Source: Blepharisma stoltei
Taxonomy: Eukaryota; Ciliophora; Heterotrichea; Heterotrichida; Blepharismidae
Assembly (NCBI GenBank): GCA_914767885.1
Contig: CAJZBQ010000021.1
Location: forward strand, 1,054,001-1,118,000
DNA: 64,000 bases
Direction: 5' to 3'
Of this stretch, positions 37,822-49,703 are shown piece after piece; within the stretch, counting starts at the first letter, position 1; each line of letters begins with the position of its first letter. A model generated the notes under the pieces. It did no database searches. It saw nothing but the letters and a program-made list of their open reading frames with translations, and had not been told where the DNA came from. The translations under genes and the position numbers were made by a program.

Positions 37822-38073
37822 ATGTGGACTTTAGAGCAGATTATCAAACTTCTACTCATAGGATTCGTCAACCTATCTATTTGTACAGAGATTCTCATCA
37901 TCCAAGATATTAAAGAGATCAAAAATGCTGAATGAAATGAAACAGCTTTAATAGATTTTCTTCAAAATTCTAATAGCCAATTTGAATGGCACATTTGCCC
38001 ATACAAGCCAACCTTTGACTGCATTGAAAAATATCCAAAAGCTTATATAATACTTGACTTATCTCATGAATTA

Positions 38074-38120
38074 AAATATTGGGACCACATTTCTCTAGTA
38101 ATTGCAAAATATTCTGATTA
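38074..38120. mobile_element. IES I1, 47 bp
   Basis: TA at 38072-38073 and 38119-38120; both ends carry AAAATATT. Excision removes in-frame TAA and gives SHELKNHAPQLIISELCKEW. It is the shortest candidate here, and the junction is less constrained than others. Confidence 0.6.
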
Positions 38121-41114
38121 AAAAATCATGCACCTCAGCTTATAATTTCCGAATTATGCAAAGAATGAAAAAAAGTTCACTTAGTAATCCAAGAAGATTT
38201 CAAATATTACGATGATTGAACTTATTCGGTCATTTCATCAAAAAATAGCCGATTAAATGCATTTTTTGCGCTATTAAAATACTATAGTTGAAGCGAAGAG
38301 ATTCTATTCACTAATCAGCTCGATGAAGACCTTTATAATAATTTTACGACAGAATTTGAAATTTTTAAAATTCAATCAGAGACCAATCTTGAAAATTTAA
38401 TAATGAGAGCTATCCCTTCCTTAGGATCAACCCTTTACTATATTTTTACGGGGAGGCATGAATCCATTTTCATCCAACAGTACTTAAGGAATGCCAATTT
38501 ATTGACACTTGGGAATGGCATAGTTTTAAATCAAAAAAGCGGATATCAATTTCCATCCGAAAGGGCTTTAATTATTACTGACTTCTGGAATGAAGACGCT
38601 GATTGCGAAGAAAAATATTTGGTGTTTTCCATTTTAAATTTACTATTAGAAATCACCCAAGGTACTGAAAATTCTGTCGCAGTAATTTCAAAACTTCAAA
38701 AAACCCGAAAATCTCACTACTCCCAAAATAAATTTTCTGTTATTAATATACAAGATAGTCGAAGAGTAATAATTGGGTCAATTATTGATGGGCAGGTTCT
38801 TTTGCATAATAAAACTATATTTCCAGGAAAAACAACAGAAATTCCAAAGTCCTTCAAAAAAATCCTAAATCTCAGTATTGAAGGGGGAACAACTAATCCG
38901 AATTATTCCCCATCAACTATAGGCTATTTGGCAGCAAGAGGCTCATATTTAGCTGTAGACTATATCAATGCAGGCAATTCCGGAATGCTTCAAAATTTTC
39001 AGCTAAAAATGTTTAACTTTGACTGTGGGGTTTCTATATACAATGAAACCTTCGCCAAAGCTTGCTTTAAAAAAAATTATAATGATCTTGGGTTAGCCCA
39101 TATTGTAAATTATGCATCTCCAATGGTTCTTGGAGTTTTAAAACTATTCAAGTCTTTAAACTGGACTCTCCCTATGGCTGGATCCAATGCAGATTCTTCT
39201 CTTAGTTCGACTGCTGTATATCCATTTTATTAAAGAATTTGGCCATCGTCTTCTGTTACATATACACTAATTCCTGTTTTATTTAAATCTCTCGGGTGGG
39301 CAAAAGCAGCAGTTTTATATCAAAATGACAGCTGGGGCAAAGGAGGCTATAATTATTTTACTATAGGAGCAGGCAGTCATAATATGGAAATAGTCAACCC
39401 TGAAGAATCGAGGGTTATTCCAGCTGGACTTGACAGGGATGCAATAAAAAAATATCATTATATAATACAAGGGATTATAGACTCACAAGCAAGGCTGATT
39501 ATTTTTGTAATTCAGGTTCCATTATTCCTATATGTACTAGAGACGTTTTATGATTTAGGGATGAGGAGGGGTGATTTATTGATATATACTGCTGTGTCAG
39601 ATACTTTATCAAGTATTTTGGTAAAAGATGATTATCTATATAAAAGGCTAGAATTAGGAGTTCCTATGATAACAACCATGCCTGAACAATGAGTAGGGCA
39701 ATTTGGTCAAGGAGTTTATTCAAAAATGCTGCAGCTCTACAATAACTCTGCTCCAAGCTCATTTTCGTGCCATTATTTTGATCTAGTTTATCTAATAAGC
39801 ATGCTCTTGATTTTATGATAAACCGAGGTCAAGATTATACAAATCCTTATAAGCTAGAAAGTGTTATAAGAAATACACAGTTTATAGGCTGTTCTGGAAG
39901 TGTAATGATAGAAAAAGGGACTAATGATAGATCAATGACAGTTTTAGATGCTCAAGCGTCTAAATTTGATATAGATGGGAATGTAATAAGATATCCAGTA
40001 GGCAAAATAAAACCTGCTAGCACTCAAATTTTGTTTATAAAATCCCCCTTAGTTTATCCTAACAGAACAACTATAAAGCCAGACGACTTAAGAAATCAAG
40101 ATAGTGAGTGCCCTTTTCCAGATAGCGAAGCCAAAACGTTTATTAAAGGAAAAGTTCTTGTTTTTTGTATTTGCTTTGCTATTGCTCTAATTTCAATAAT
40201 CTTGACATATTTATATGAAAAAAATGATGGAATATCCCTATAGAAAAACTTACAGAAAAGCAAGAAATTTCTTTTGAAGATGCAATTGTTGGAATTTCAA
40301 TAGCAATTGAATTTTTCCAGTATGCTTCAATGGGGCCTGATATATCATATTTAAACTCGACTCTCGGAAAAATCAGCAATTTGTTAGCTTTGGAGCTGAA
40401 AAATATTATAGACTTCAGAAATGGAATATTTTGAATAATTGTTGATGCTGTTTATGGGTTAATAGCTTTATGAGTTTCAATGAGTGCTGTAATCATTTTT
40501 CGACTGGATGAAAAATATTCAAGATTTTTCCTGTTCAGACTTATCGATTGGCTTGCTGATTTCATGATGCCTATTTTAGGAAGTTTATGCTTTATTCCTT
40601 TTGTGCCAATTTGTCTTGATATCTTTGTTTGTGATCATTCAATAGGGGACAACTTCACAGATAGTTTTCTATCTTATGACTGCTATTATTTTTGCTGGAA
40701 AGATGAGCATTTAATATATGCAATTTTGTCATTTTTTGCTTTATTGTGCTATGAGCCACTTGCAGTATTTTGTAGGCCACTTTGGCAAGAATTACAACCT
40801 ATGTTGCATGTAAAGTCTTCTCCATATTTTTTGATGGTAAAAACAGTTATTCAAGTGTTACTAATTGCGATGAATAAAACAGTAAGAAGAGCACAAGACA
40901 TAACTCATAGAATTTTATTTATTTTCGTTATGATTTTTTATGTTGTTTTTCTTTTAAAGTTTAAACCTTATAACTATCCAAGATTCAATTTATGGCAAAA
41001 CTTAAGCTTAATAGGTGTTGTATGGCTAGCAATTCTATCAACAATAGCATTGGGAGTGAAAGTAAACTCCATAATACTAACAATTTTATTGTTTATTGGA
41101 TGGCTGATTATATA

Positions 41115-41659
41115 ATTAAATATGGCGTCTTCGTCTGGGCATGGCCTCCCGGCCATGCAGCCTCGACTCATATTTAATTATATCCGGCAAGGTTTTGCCA
41201 TTTCAGAGATGGACGGCGATGCTAGGTAAGCAATTCTGGTGGTGTTCAGAGCCTAGCCCTAGACTAATTTCAGAGATGGTTTTTTCCTCATGGGAAAGGA
41301 GACACGGAAGTTGAAAAGGGGAAGCCCAACAAAGTCCTCTGGACCAATCGGGCAACTCCCTAGCGTGAAACGGGACGTTACGTCCCAGGCTACGTGTTTT
41401 TCCTTTTTGCCGACAGCTGACCAGAAAAAATCCATTTTTTGGGTTTTTCGGAAAAGAAACCCATGTTACAGGACAGTAACTCATCCATGAGCCGTCAAAG
41501 CCGGTGACACTGGGCCCTAGAAACACCTTGGTGATAGAAGCAAGGTCGTCCCCAGAGATCTTGTGGGCCCGATGCGACGAAAGGCGAGTGATGGATCTGG
41601 GGTTGTCACCCCGTAGTGGACTTTAAGCGGGTTATAAATTTTAAGTTAAGTTAAGTTAA
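41115..41659 (+). mobile_element. GC-rich retroposon in receptor I
   Basis: 545 bp between 17-bp repeats GGATGGCTGATTATATA (41098-41114, 41660-41676). Start AATTAAATATGGCGTC, tail four copies of TTAAG. The 5' end folds: GGGCATGGCC pairs with GGCCATGC and AATTAAATA with TATTTAATT. The copy at 54977 has the same fold with different bases. Confidence 0.9.
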
Positions 41660-41674
41660 GGATGGCTGATTATA

Positions 41675-41907
41675 TAGAAAATTCCTGGGGATAGCGCGGA
41701 ATACGCTATCCCCAGGACAACCGGGATCGGATCCCACATGGAACGAGGATTCCATGTGTGGATCCATTTTTGACACGTGAAAGTAAATATCTCACATGTC
41801 AAAAATGGATCCACACATGGAACCCCCGTTCCATGTGTGGATCCGATCCCGGTTGGTCCTGGGGATAGCGTATTCCGCGCTATCCCCAGGAATTTAGTAT
41901 AGTATTA
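41675..41907. mobile_element. Palindromic MITE in receptor I, 233 bp
   Basis: It abuts the retroposon's right repeat. Arms TCCTGGGGATAGCG ... CGCTATCCCCAGGA are themselves hairpins. The inner part has CCATGTGTGGATCC and TTTTTGACACGTG, related to the MITE at 14711. Excision restores LIIYGLYIQKKKYP. Confidence 0.85.
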
Positions 41908-42078
41908 TATGGGTTATATATTCAAAAGAAAAAATACCCTAGCTTATTATTTAGAAAGAAGCATCATGATATTACAAGCTTATTCAAATTTGCTTTCACT
42001 TTTGGCAAGCACTCTCATAAAGCATTGAATAAAATTATTCCCTCAAGTAATTCATTAGAGCGCCAGGATAAAAATTAA

Positions 42079-42409
42079 TGAATAGATAATGAATTTTTAT
42101 CTCGTTAAATTATTTTTAAACCATAAATTATGAGATATAAATACTTTTTTTTAAAAAAATAGCTTTGTAATAAGCTATTATAAATAAAAAAAGGAAAATA
42201 AAATATATCAAATTGAAGCACGCTGCAACTAACGCTAATTTTACTTGTTTACTTGCTTCATGATATTATACTTAATCTAGGAATTGCATAATATATAATT
42301 AATTAAAGAATTTATTAAATATACTGCATTTTTTACATTTATCAAGCATTATTACCTTTCTTTGTTTATCTTTATAAAGATATTCTAATTTTTAAGTATT
42401 TAAGCTAAA
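42079..42409. other. Convergent spacer between receptors I and J
   Basis: AT-rich, 331 bp. No coding frame or repeat recognised. Confidence 0.5.
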
Positions 42410-45400
42410 TTAATCTGGAACGATTTTTCCCTTTGAAAATGCTGTAGTTTTTCTGAAATTAAAAGCAAATTTGAACAAAGTTGATGTATCTTTTGCACTT
42501 TTTCTATATAAAAAGCTCGGATATTTTTTCTTTTGAATATACAGTCCCACCATCCCAATCGAAAACCATCCCAAAATTAAAACTACTAACAACGCAGCAA
42601 AATCATGCTTTATCAATATTGAAATTGTAGAGATAAAGGCTAGCCATGCAACTCCAATTAAAATTAACCCTTGCCACCAACTAAATCTTCCGTAGTTGTA
42701 AGGCTTGAATTTGAATGTAAAAATAGTGTAAATAATTAAGGCTACTAAAAATATGCACCCATGAGCTATGTCTTGAGATCTTTTTATTGTTTTATTCATG
42801 ACAATCAATGTAATCTGAAATATAGTTTTCACCATCAAATAAACTGGGCTTGCTTTTACATGCAGCATTGATTGCAGTTCCTGCCAAAGTGGCCTACAGA
42901 AAATAGCTAAAGGCACATATAAAAATAAAGCTAAAAATGAAAGTATAGCATATACCAAATGTTCACTTTTCCAACAGAAATAATAGCAATCTCTAGCAAG
43001 AAAGCTCTCTGTAAAGTTATCTCCAATTGATTGATCGCATAAGAAAATATCAAGACAAATTGATATAAAAGGAATAAAGCATAAATTCCCAAGAATTGGC
43101 ATCAAATAATCAGCAAGCCATGATAAAAATCTAAAAACAGAAATAACTCTTCATTTTTCATCAAGTCGTAGCAAAACAACAGCACAAAGAACACCCCACA
43201 ATACAATTCCACCAAAAGTTATATCTACCACAATCCAAAACACCCCGTTTTCTAATTTTATTATATCATCCAAATCTAATGACAATGCATCAGAAAATTT
43301 TGCAAAAATAGAGCTTAAAAGAGAAATATCTGGCCCCATAGATGCATATTGGAAAAATTCTACTATTATTGATACCCCTACAATAGTATCTTGCACAGAA
43401 ATTTCTTCTTTCTGTTTAAGCTGCTCAATTGATATATTCCACCATTTTTTCCATATAAATACAGTAATGAAAATAGTAATAAGCGCCACAAAAAAGCAAA
43501 TCCCAAACAGAAGTCCTCTGCCTTTTTCAAAAGTTTTTATTTTTTTATCAGGAAATGGACATTTACTATTTTGATTTCTTAAATCGCTAGGCTTTACATT
43601 CGTCCCATCAGGATATACAATAGGGTTTTCTATCGTCAAAATTTGTAAGGAAAAAGGCTTTAACTGTCCAATCACTTCTGTATAAATGCTTCCAGTGCTA
43701 TCAATGCCATTGCCTTCTATGTCATAAGATTCTGCTATACGGTCATTATTATCAGGTTCAGTTGCTATTGTCCCTGTGCAGCCTACAAATTTCTGAATTC
43801 TTATGACTGCTTCTAGCTTATAAGGATCAGTGTAATCTTGGCCTCTATTTATCATGTAATCTAAAGCATGGGCCATTTGATAAGCGCCATCATAATATGG
43901 ACAGGTATACACTAATGGGTTTTCTTTATGAATTTCTATAACTCTTTGTTTGGTTCTTTGACCAATTTCGCCGACCCAGCTTGATAAAATGAGCCTGAAC
44001 ATAGGAATTCCAAGCTCGAGCCTTTTATATGTATAAGTATCATTATTTCCTATATAGGTCAGCATATCCAGATAAGTCGCAAAAATAATTAAATCCCCTT
44101 TTCTAAGGCCTAAGTCATAAAACATTTCTAATAAAAAATTGCACATGGGGTACTGGACAGTTAGAATAAGTAGCCTGGCTTGAGAATCGATAATAGTTTG
44201 TATGAGACTTGTGTAGTTCTTTAGCCCTTCTCTATCAAGATTTGCAGGGATATATCATGAGCTTTCAGGGTTTACTATTTCTAGGCCTTGTTTTTCTATT
44301 GCTGGATTTAAATACCAAGACTTAGAAATCGCTCATGAATCATTTTGATATAAAATTGAAATTTTTTGCCATCCCATAACTTTGACGAGAACTGAAAGCA
44401 AAGAAGTTCCATAGGACGCAGAAAACCAAACCCTTGTAAACATAGGATAATCTTTTGTTACATTGAGCGACGGCTCAGTATTTGAGCAGCCTACCACAGG
44501 AAATGCTACATTTAGCTGCTTAAATGTTTTTATTACTCCAAGAGTTACGCTAGAACTAAACGGGGGAATATGAGCAAGCCCAAATTTGTCAATATCATTT
44601 TTATAACAGGTGTAAGCGAATTTTGCATTATAAACTGTAGACCCACAGTCAAAATTAAAAAATGCAAGCTGAAAATTAGGGATAAGGCCATGGCCTTCAT
44701 TTATTTCGTTCATTGCTAAATAAGTGCCCCAGGCGCCAATTACACCACTTAAAGCAGGCAGTGCATTTGGATTTGAAGGCCCAGCGCTCATGCTTACATT
44801 CAATATTTTTTTGGTTGATTTTGGAATAGTTGCTGAGCTTCCAGGAAAAGTCAAGTTGCCTTCTAGAATAAGGCTATTATTTAAAATTGACCCAACAATT
44901 ATTCTTTCTCCTTTCTGTATATTAACTAAAGAGAACCTGCAATTATTTTGGCTGTTTTTTAATATTGAACGAATTTCTTGCCTTGTTTCTTTTGAATTTT
45001 GACTTAAAATGTATGAAATGGTATTTATAATAGAATTTTTCATAAATTCCTCTACTGAAACTACAAGTTCTTGTCCAAATTCAGTGACAATTAAAGAACC
45101 ATCAATATTGCACTGATAACCACTTTCTTGGTCCAAAATAATTCCATTCCCAGCTGTTAAAAGTTTTGAATTTTTTAAGCCATTTTGAATTTCTAGAGAT
45201 TCTGTAGCACTAGTAAGTATAGAGTAAACAGTAGCGCCTTGTCTCACTACAACTTTATATACAAGCTCTTCGATACTTGTTTCTGATTCGACAGTCAAAA
45301 AATTAAATTCTGATGAATAATAACTTGTAATAATTTCTTTTATATCATAATTTTTCTTATTAATAAATCCAACTCCTTGAGTCCAATTCAAGTATTTTAA

Positions 45401-45802
45401 AACTGATGTAAAAGCTTGTACCTGTTTTTCTTTTGTTGAAGTGACGGAAAAAGTCCACTCATCATCAAATTTCATGCTGCTTTGAAGTACCAAATGGATG
45501 ATCATGTAGCTTCGGCACAACTGGGAAATTGAATTTTGGATGTCAAGCTCACTTGATAAGTCTAGCAGGATTGAGGAATTTGGAAAATTGCTTAGACATA
45601 GAGAGAGGTCTGGGATGCTGCAGGGATGTCAATCCACAAATGAGGTCAGTGACTGAGTGGCTTGGAGAATTGATGTTTCATTATAAGCGTCAGAAATTAA
45701 GTCCCTATCATGAGAGTAGGCAACTATGATTTCTAACGAGGCTGATAAGCCCGATATAATACATAGTAGCGCGAGATTCCAAAAAGATTGATGAAGGCAC
45801 AT
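42410..45802 (-). CDS. Receptor J: intact, insertion-free family member (1130 aa)
   Basis: Minus strand, ATG 45800-45802 to TAA 42410-42412: 1131 codons without interruption if TGA is Trp. The leader MCLHQSFWNLALLCIISG is followed by SASLEIIVAY. The first PBP1-like domain covers about 25-300 (DWHPC, ILLDLS, TQGVGF, LDQESGYQC, KGERIIVGSI). The second covers about 310-740 (SAGPSNPNALPALSG, YPMFTRV, MGWQKISILYQNDSW, FYDLGLRKGD, ALDYMINRGQDYTDPYKL, FVGCTGTI). CPFPDKKIK and nine hydrophobic segments between about 760 and 1090 follow, including CRPLWQELQSMLHVKA, then a short basic tail. A neighbour on each side (I and L) is convergent or co-oriented. It is the best reference sequence for the E/G/J/M group. 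It is probably a cell-surface receptor; no catalytic domain is visible. Confidence 0.88.
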
Positions 45803-46295
45803 CTTAGATAAGATTTTATGTATAATAAATAAAAAAAAACTGCTGATCTGGACTTAGGATCAGCTAAGAAATAGGTTTAAATTTTTTAGGCTTTTTATAC
45901 ATTTATCTTAATTCACGACTATTCAAAGCTATCTGACTTGATATTTTTAAAAGAAGTCAACTAAAATACTTCCCTTTATACTACTTATTTGTTATAATGC
46001 CTAAATCCAGAAAAGTGGAACTAATCAATTAGCAAATAATATCAATAAAACAAATTTAGTTGTAAATATTAATAACTACAGAATACAAAAAAGTCTTAAT
46101 TATTTGAGTTAAAAACAAAATAGTTACTTCTTATAAAAAATCAAGGTTTATTCATAAAAATCTATTTTACACTGAAGAATTTATAAAAGGAAAATTTTAT
46201 TTAAAAATTTGTAACGGCATAGAAGTTTCTTTTATTGTATTTGTTTGATTATTTGTTCATTTTTGAAAATTAAAATGAAAAATAAAAAATAGTAA

Positions 46296-46658
46296 TTATA
46301 TATAGTTTGACTGAGTCCAAAATATGCCTTTATCGTTTTTTGTGACTTAGAAAGAAAAAGAGAAAGGGTAAGCGCATTACGTTATCTAAATGCGATGCTA
46401 GCCACAATGGCTAAGCACGGAAATAGCTCCATTGACCAGCTAGAATATCATAAACTAATAAAATCATTACTTCTGTGTTGATTGTTAACTCGAAATTTAC
46501 TCAAGACCAATTGAGAAAGAAAAGCTACCTGGGCAGATTGGATCGATCGTGATTCATCTCCAATAAAAGTTATTCATTTAAAAAATGATTGAATAAAGGC
46601 TGGCTCTATTACGGCGTTATATTGAGAAGGGTATGCACTCGCAGCTTTATTTGATTAA
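46296..46658 (+). CDS. Orphan 120-codon open frame, no ATG
   Basis: Open between TAA 46293-46295 and TAA 46656-46658. Of its Trp codons several are TGA (for example LCWLL, KTNWERK, KNDWIKAG, LYWEGYALAAL) and two are TGG, which suggests it was coding under this code. It contains CDLERKRERVSALRYLNAML and a hydrophobic LLLCWLL stretch. No start or domain is recognised. It could be a gene fragment, a transposon-encoded piece, or an exon of a split gene. Confidence 0.4.
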
Positions 46659-47579
46659 ATCAAACATTAAAAAGGCTTAGTAAAAATTAAGTATATACAT
46701 GGGATAAAGCTTCTGTTTACCAAGAGATTAACAAAAAGCTGAGGACAGTGTACAATAATGATGAATAAATCATTTTTAAAGGCATTTTTTCTATTAAATA
46801 TTAGCGCCGATATAATTAGGAAAAAATCAAATTGCAGATTTTTCTTAAACAGCATTCTACTTGCGCTCAGTTCATTAAATTAACTAAGTAAAAGCTATTC
46901 ATATAAAAATTAGTGGCTTCATGCCACATGATTGAGCATTCTACTCGTGTGACTTTTCTCAGGCATAGTGTCTCCACACTTTTAGCTCCCTTCATCACGC
47001 TACGATTGGGGTTGGGCTTTGCCAATTTTTCTTAGTGAAACTAACAATTAATCGAAAATCTGCATTATTGGGCGGATTTCTTAATTGAAGGGTTTCAACA
47101 ACAAAAGTTGATAAAGCCAACCCTCAATTATCTTAGAAAATTTGCCGAAAAAAATTTTTTGACTAGAGAAGTAAAAATGAAGACATAAGCAATAAATTTA
47201 ATAGGGCTAAAACATAACCCATCTAATCTAATAATAGGAAGCCAGAGACCCTAGAATTTGGTGACATAGAATTCTGTTTATTTCGTTAAGATTTCTTAAA
47301 ATATTTTTTGCTAGAGAATTAATTGTTAATATGGACGGAATATGAATAGATATTTGAGGTGAATCTCATATCTATCTAATAATACAGATAAACTCCTGCT
47401 AAAATTTAAAATTTCAAAACCTTATTTAGTGACTTATATTTCAAACTAGAGATAATAGTAATAATTTGAGACTGGAAAAATAGAATTAATTTGAATTTTG
47501 CCTCTATGCATCTCTTAAATAATGACTCTGCGCTATATAAGTATATAATAAAATGTAAAAATTAAAAGGTGAAGACAAG

Positions 47580-47775
47580 GTCAAATCATTAATTTTGGAA
47601 AAAAAGCACCCAGCTTGTAAATCTAAAAAAGAAATTCTAGTTTTGGAAGCTTTAAATTGAATAACCGTTATTATCTAAGCAAATTATCGGGTTTTGAAAT
47701 ATGGATAGATGAAAATAAAAGTCAAAAGGACTTTCTATCCAGAATTTCATTCAACAAAGATAAATAAAATGTAAA
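47580..47775 (+). pseudogene. Decayed coding stretch
   Basis: In one frame: KSLILEKKHPACKSKKEILV, then LEALNWITVII, stop, ANYRVLKYG, stop, MKIKVKRTFYPEFHSTKINK, stop. One TGA falls at a Trp. Basic and coding-like but broken; not recognised. Confidence 0.25.
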
Positions 47776-48132
47776 TTAAGTTTAGAGGGTAAATTTCTAT
47801 TCTTTGAGATTACTTCTGTCTGGTGCAGATTAGAGAGGTTCTAAGTGCTGGGGATAGAAGCAGGTCGATGGTTAGTCCAACCCACCTACCGTTATTCAGA
47901 GTTGTAATCAAAACTTAGGTCAAGAAATGCAGGAATTGAAGAGTTATCTTGAAGTATAGGATGGATTTAAAGTTTTTGTTAAGGTGGAGGAAAACAATGG
48001 CATCAATAAGTCTGATTTTTAATTCAAAATTTTAAATAACTTTGGGTTTAAAGAGTACTTGCATTGCAATGCATAATTTATTTACTAAAATGAGAGGAAA
48101 ATTTCTTATAGACGACTTTTTATAATATCTTA

Positions 48133-48560
48133 CTCCACTTCTCTGTAAGCGAACAAAAATATTGTGCGCTCATGGAGGGCTTAATTTTTTTCGAAATTTA
48201 AAAAAATACTCAATTATTAATTTAATTTTAAATTTTATACTTTATAATGCAAGCTGTTTAAAATTAAATAGAATTAGCTAGAGATTTCATTATACTAATT
48301 ATAGCCCATCCCTGCTTTGGATCGGGCTTGTCTGATATCGGGAGATGTCAAAATGGAGAGTTGAAAAATCAATGTTTTCTCTTGGCAAAGCCAACCCCCA
48401 GATGACGTCTCCCGACGTCAGACAAGGCAGATCCAGAGCGATCACTTATATATCAAATTGTTTTCATAAATTAAAAATTTTTGTTCACAGCAGAAAGTGG
48501 GTTTTTACCCAAAAAATTAGGGATTTTTCCAATGAGTTTGCTCGCTCATGGAGGGGGTTA
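48133..48560. mobile_element. CTCC-class IES-like element, relative of IES A1
   Basis: TA-bounded ends TACTCCACTTCTCTGTAAGC and the reverse complement TAACCCCCTCCATGAGCG. Its interior (GTTTAAAATTAAATAGAATT, ATTATACTAATTAT, CACTTATATATCAAA) matches the reverse complement of IES A1's interior. It is interrupted by the nested element at 48303-48442. Confidence 0.8.
48303..48442. mobile_element. Nested GC-rich MITE
   Basis: 140 bp inserted between ACTAATTAT and CACTTATATATC of the host element; IES A1 shows the uninterrupted version. Inverted ends of about 36 bp: GGATCGGGCTTGTCTGATAT and the reverse of GACGTCAGACAAGGCAGATC. Confidence 0.8.
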
Positions 48561-49269
48561 ATAATAAATTCTATTATTATTCTATCAACAGTCATTTTAA
48601 GTCTCTACACTTTTGAGCTATATTTATTTTCATTTTATGTAGAGCCATTTGGATATTGAATATTTTAGAGACATTTTTGATGAAATTGCAATAATAGGCT
48701 TCATTATTCTTTATCTATCTGCAGCTATTATAGTCGCTGCACTATTGCAAATTTGAAAATTGTTTCTAATATAGATTTCTTAATAATATCACTAAAATTT
48801 GGAAATTAGAATTTATAGTTTTTCTGACAAATCATATTATTCTTCATATGTAGATATTTTCCATTATTTAATAAACTAGCCACGGAAGATATCTACTTAC
48901 AGAGGAGACTTTATATAAGACTCATTCCATGATACCCCCAATCAATTCAATAAATTGAGGAATTTTTTCCAATATTACAGATTCAAAGGATTTATACCCC
49001 AAGAAGAATCATTAGATCTAAGCACAGCATATTAGCACTAATCCTTTAAATTTATATCAAATTATAAATTTATAAGCTTTTCTTTTAAATCCTGGTCTTG
49101 TCTAGTTTGATTGAGCCCAATAAATTTAAATTGGATGGGAAAGAGACTTTTTCTCCGATTCAGATTAAAGGGAGGAGCTTAGATTATTATTTCAGTCAAG
49201 GTTGGCTTACATTTAAAGTATTTTAAAATATGATAAATAATTTGAGAATTAATTAGGAAGAAAATTCTA

Positions 49270-49569
49270 ACTCCTTTGTTTAAAAGTCTGTTCTAATTTA
49301 AAGAACGGCTAATTTCTTTTTCAAAAAATATAATGCAAAATTTTTATAATAAATATTTTATAAAATTTAATTTAATATTTTTTGAATTTATCTTTATGAA
49401 AAATAATTCAAATTATTTATTGATTCAAAGTGCCAACTATTAATTTAGCATTCTACTTGCACTCCTTCAATTTAAATTAAGTCAATACGATTTAAATAAT
49501 AACTAGATCTTGATCTATAATATTTCATTAAAATTATTAAAAATTTTGTTCCAATTTAATGTGAGAATA
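49270..49569. mobile_element. Probable CTCC-class element, intergenic
   Basis: Left TAACTCCTTTGTTTAAAAG then TCTGTTCTAATTT; right TTTTGTTCCAATTTAATGTG. The inverted ends resemble those of IES G8. Boundaries are approximate. Confidence 0.4.
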
Positions 49570-49703
49570 AAATAATTTAAAATCTGATTAAGGAAAGCTT
49601 TATGATTTTTTTCTGCAGAGTAGACACTAATTATAAAAATATTTTATTTTTGGCATGAAATGCGCAATTCTATGTACCCAAATAATATATAAAATTTTAA
49701 TAA

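Larger units (their letters stand above)
37822..42078 (+). pseudogene. Receptor I: damaged family member
   Basis: ATG 37822 to TAA 42076-42078. Besides a 47-bp IES (38074-38120), a retroposon and an abutting MITE, there are three point lesions. TAA at 39231-39233 stands where paralogues have CAA (Y-Q-R-VWPS). There are one-base losses near 39805 (YLI-HALDFMINRG) and 40210 (TYF-IWKKWW). Subtracting insertions and adding two bases gives 3417 nt, the same as receptor H, so the lesions are minor. The rest is well conserved (DWHICP-like EWHICPY, EGGTTNPNYSPSTIG, CRPLWQELQPMLHVKS). The two frameshifts lie in or near short runs and could be sequence errors; the TAA is harder to dismiss. Confidence 0.75.
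48090..48774 (+). pseudogene. Small two-TM protein gene or relic split by an IES-like element
   Basis: ATG 48090 gives MRGKFLIDDFL. If the TA at 48121-48122 is joined to the TA at 48559-48560, the frame continues IINSIIILSTVILSLYTFEL, a membrane segment. After a one-base shift near 48650 it continues with EIAIIGFIILYLSAAIIVAA and ends at TAG 48772-48774. The TIR-defined left boundary (48131-48132) does not give an open frame. Function unknown. Confidence 0.35.
45803..49703. other. 3.9-kb gene-poor region with coding relics and elements
   Basis: Mostly AT-rich DNA between J and L. It holds an orphan open frame (46296-46658), a decayed coding stretch (about 47580-47775), a small membrane-protein relic (48090-48774) split by a large IES-like element with a nested MITE, and a TIR-bearing element near 49270-49569. 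Nothing else recognised. Confidence 0.5.

Noticed and set aside
41203-41526. Open frames inside GC-rich retroposons (also 55139-55357, 55610-55804, 61037-61340)
   Set aside because: High GC content lowers stop frequency. They are not conserved between copies and lack coding character.
46667-46855. 62-codon minus-strand frame
   Set aside because: Low-complexity Phe/Ile/Lys/Asn composition typical of AT-rich noncoding DNA, with no TGA evidence.
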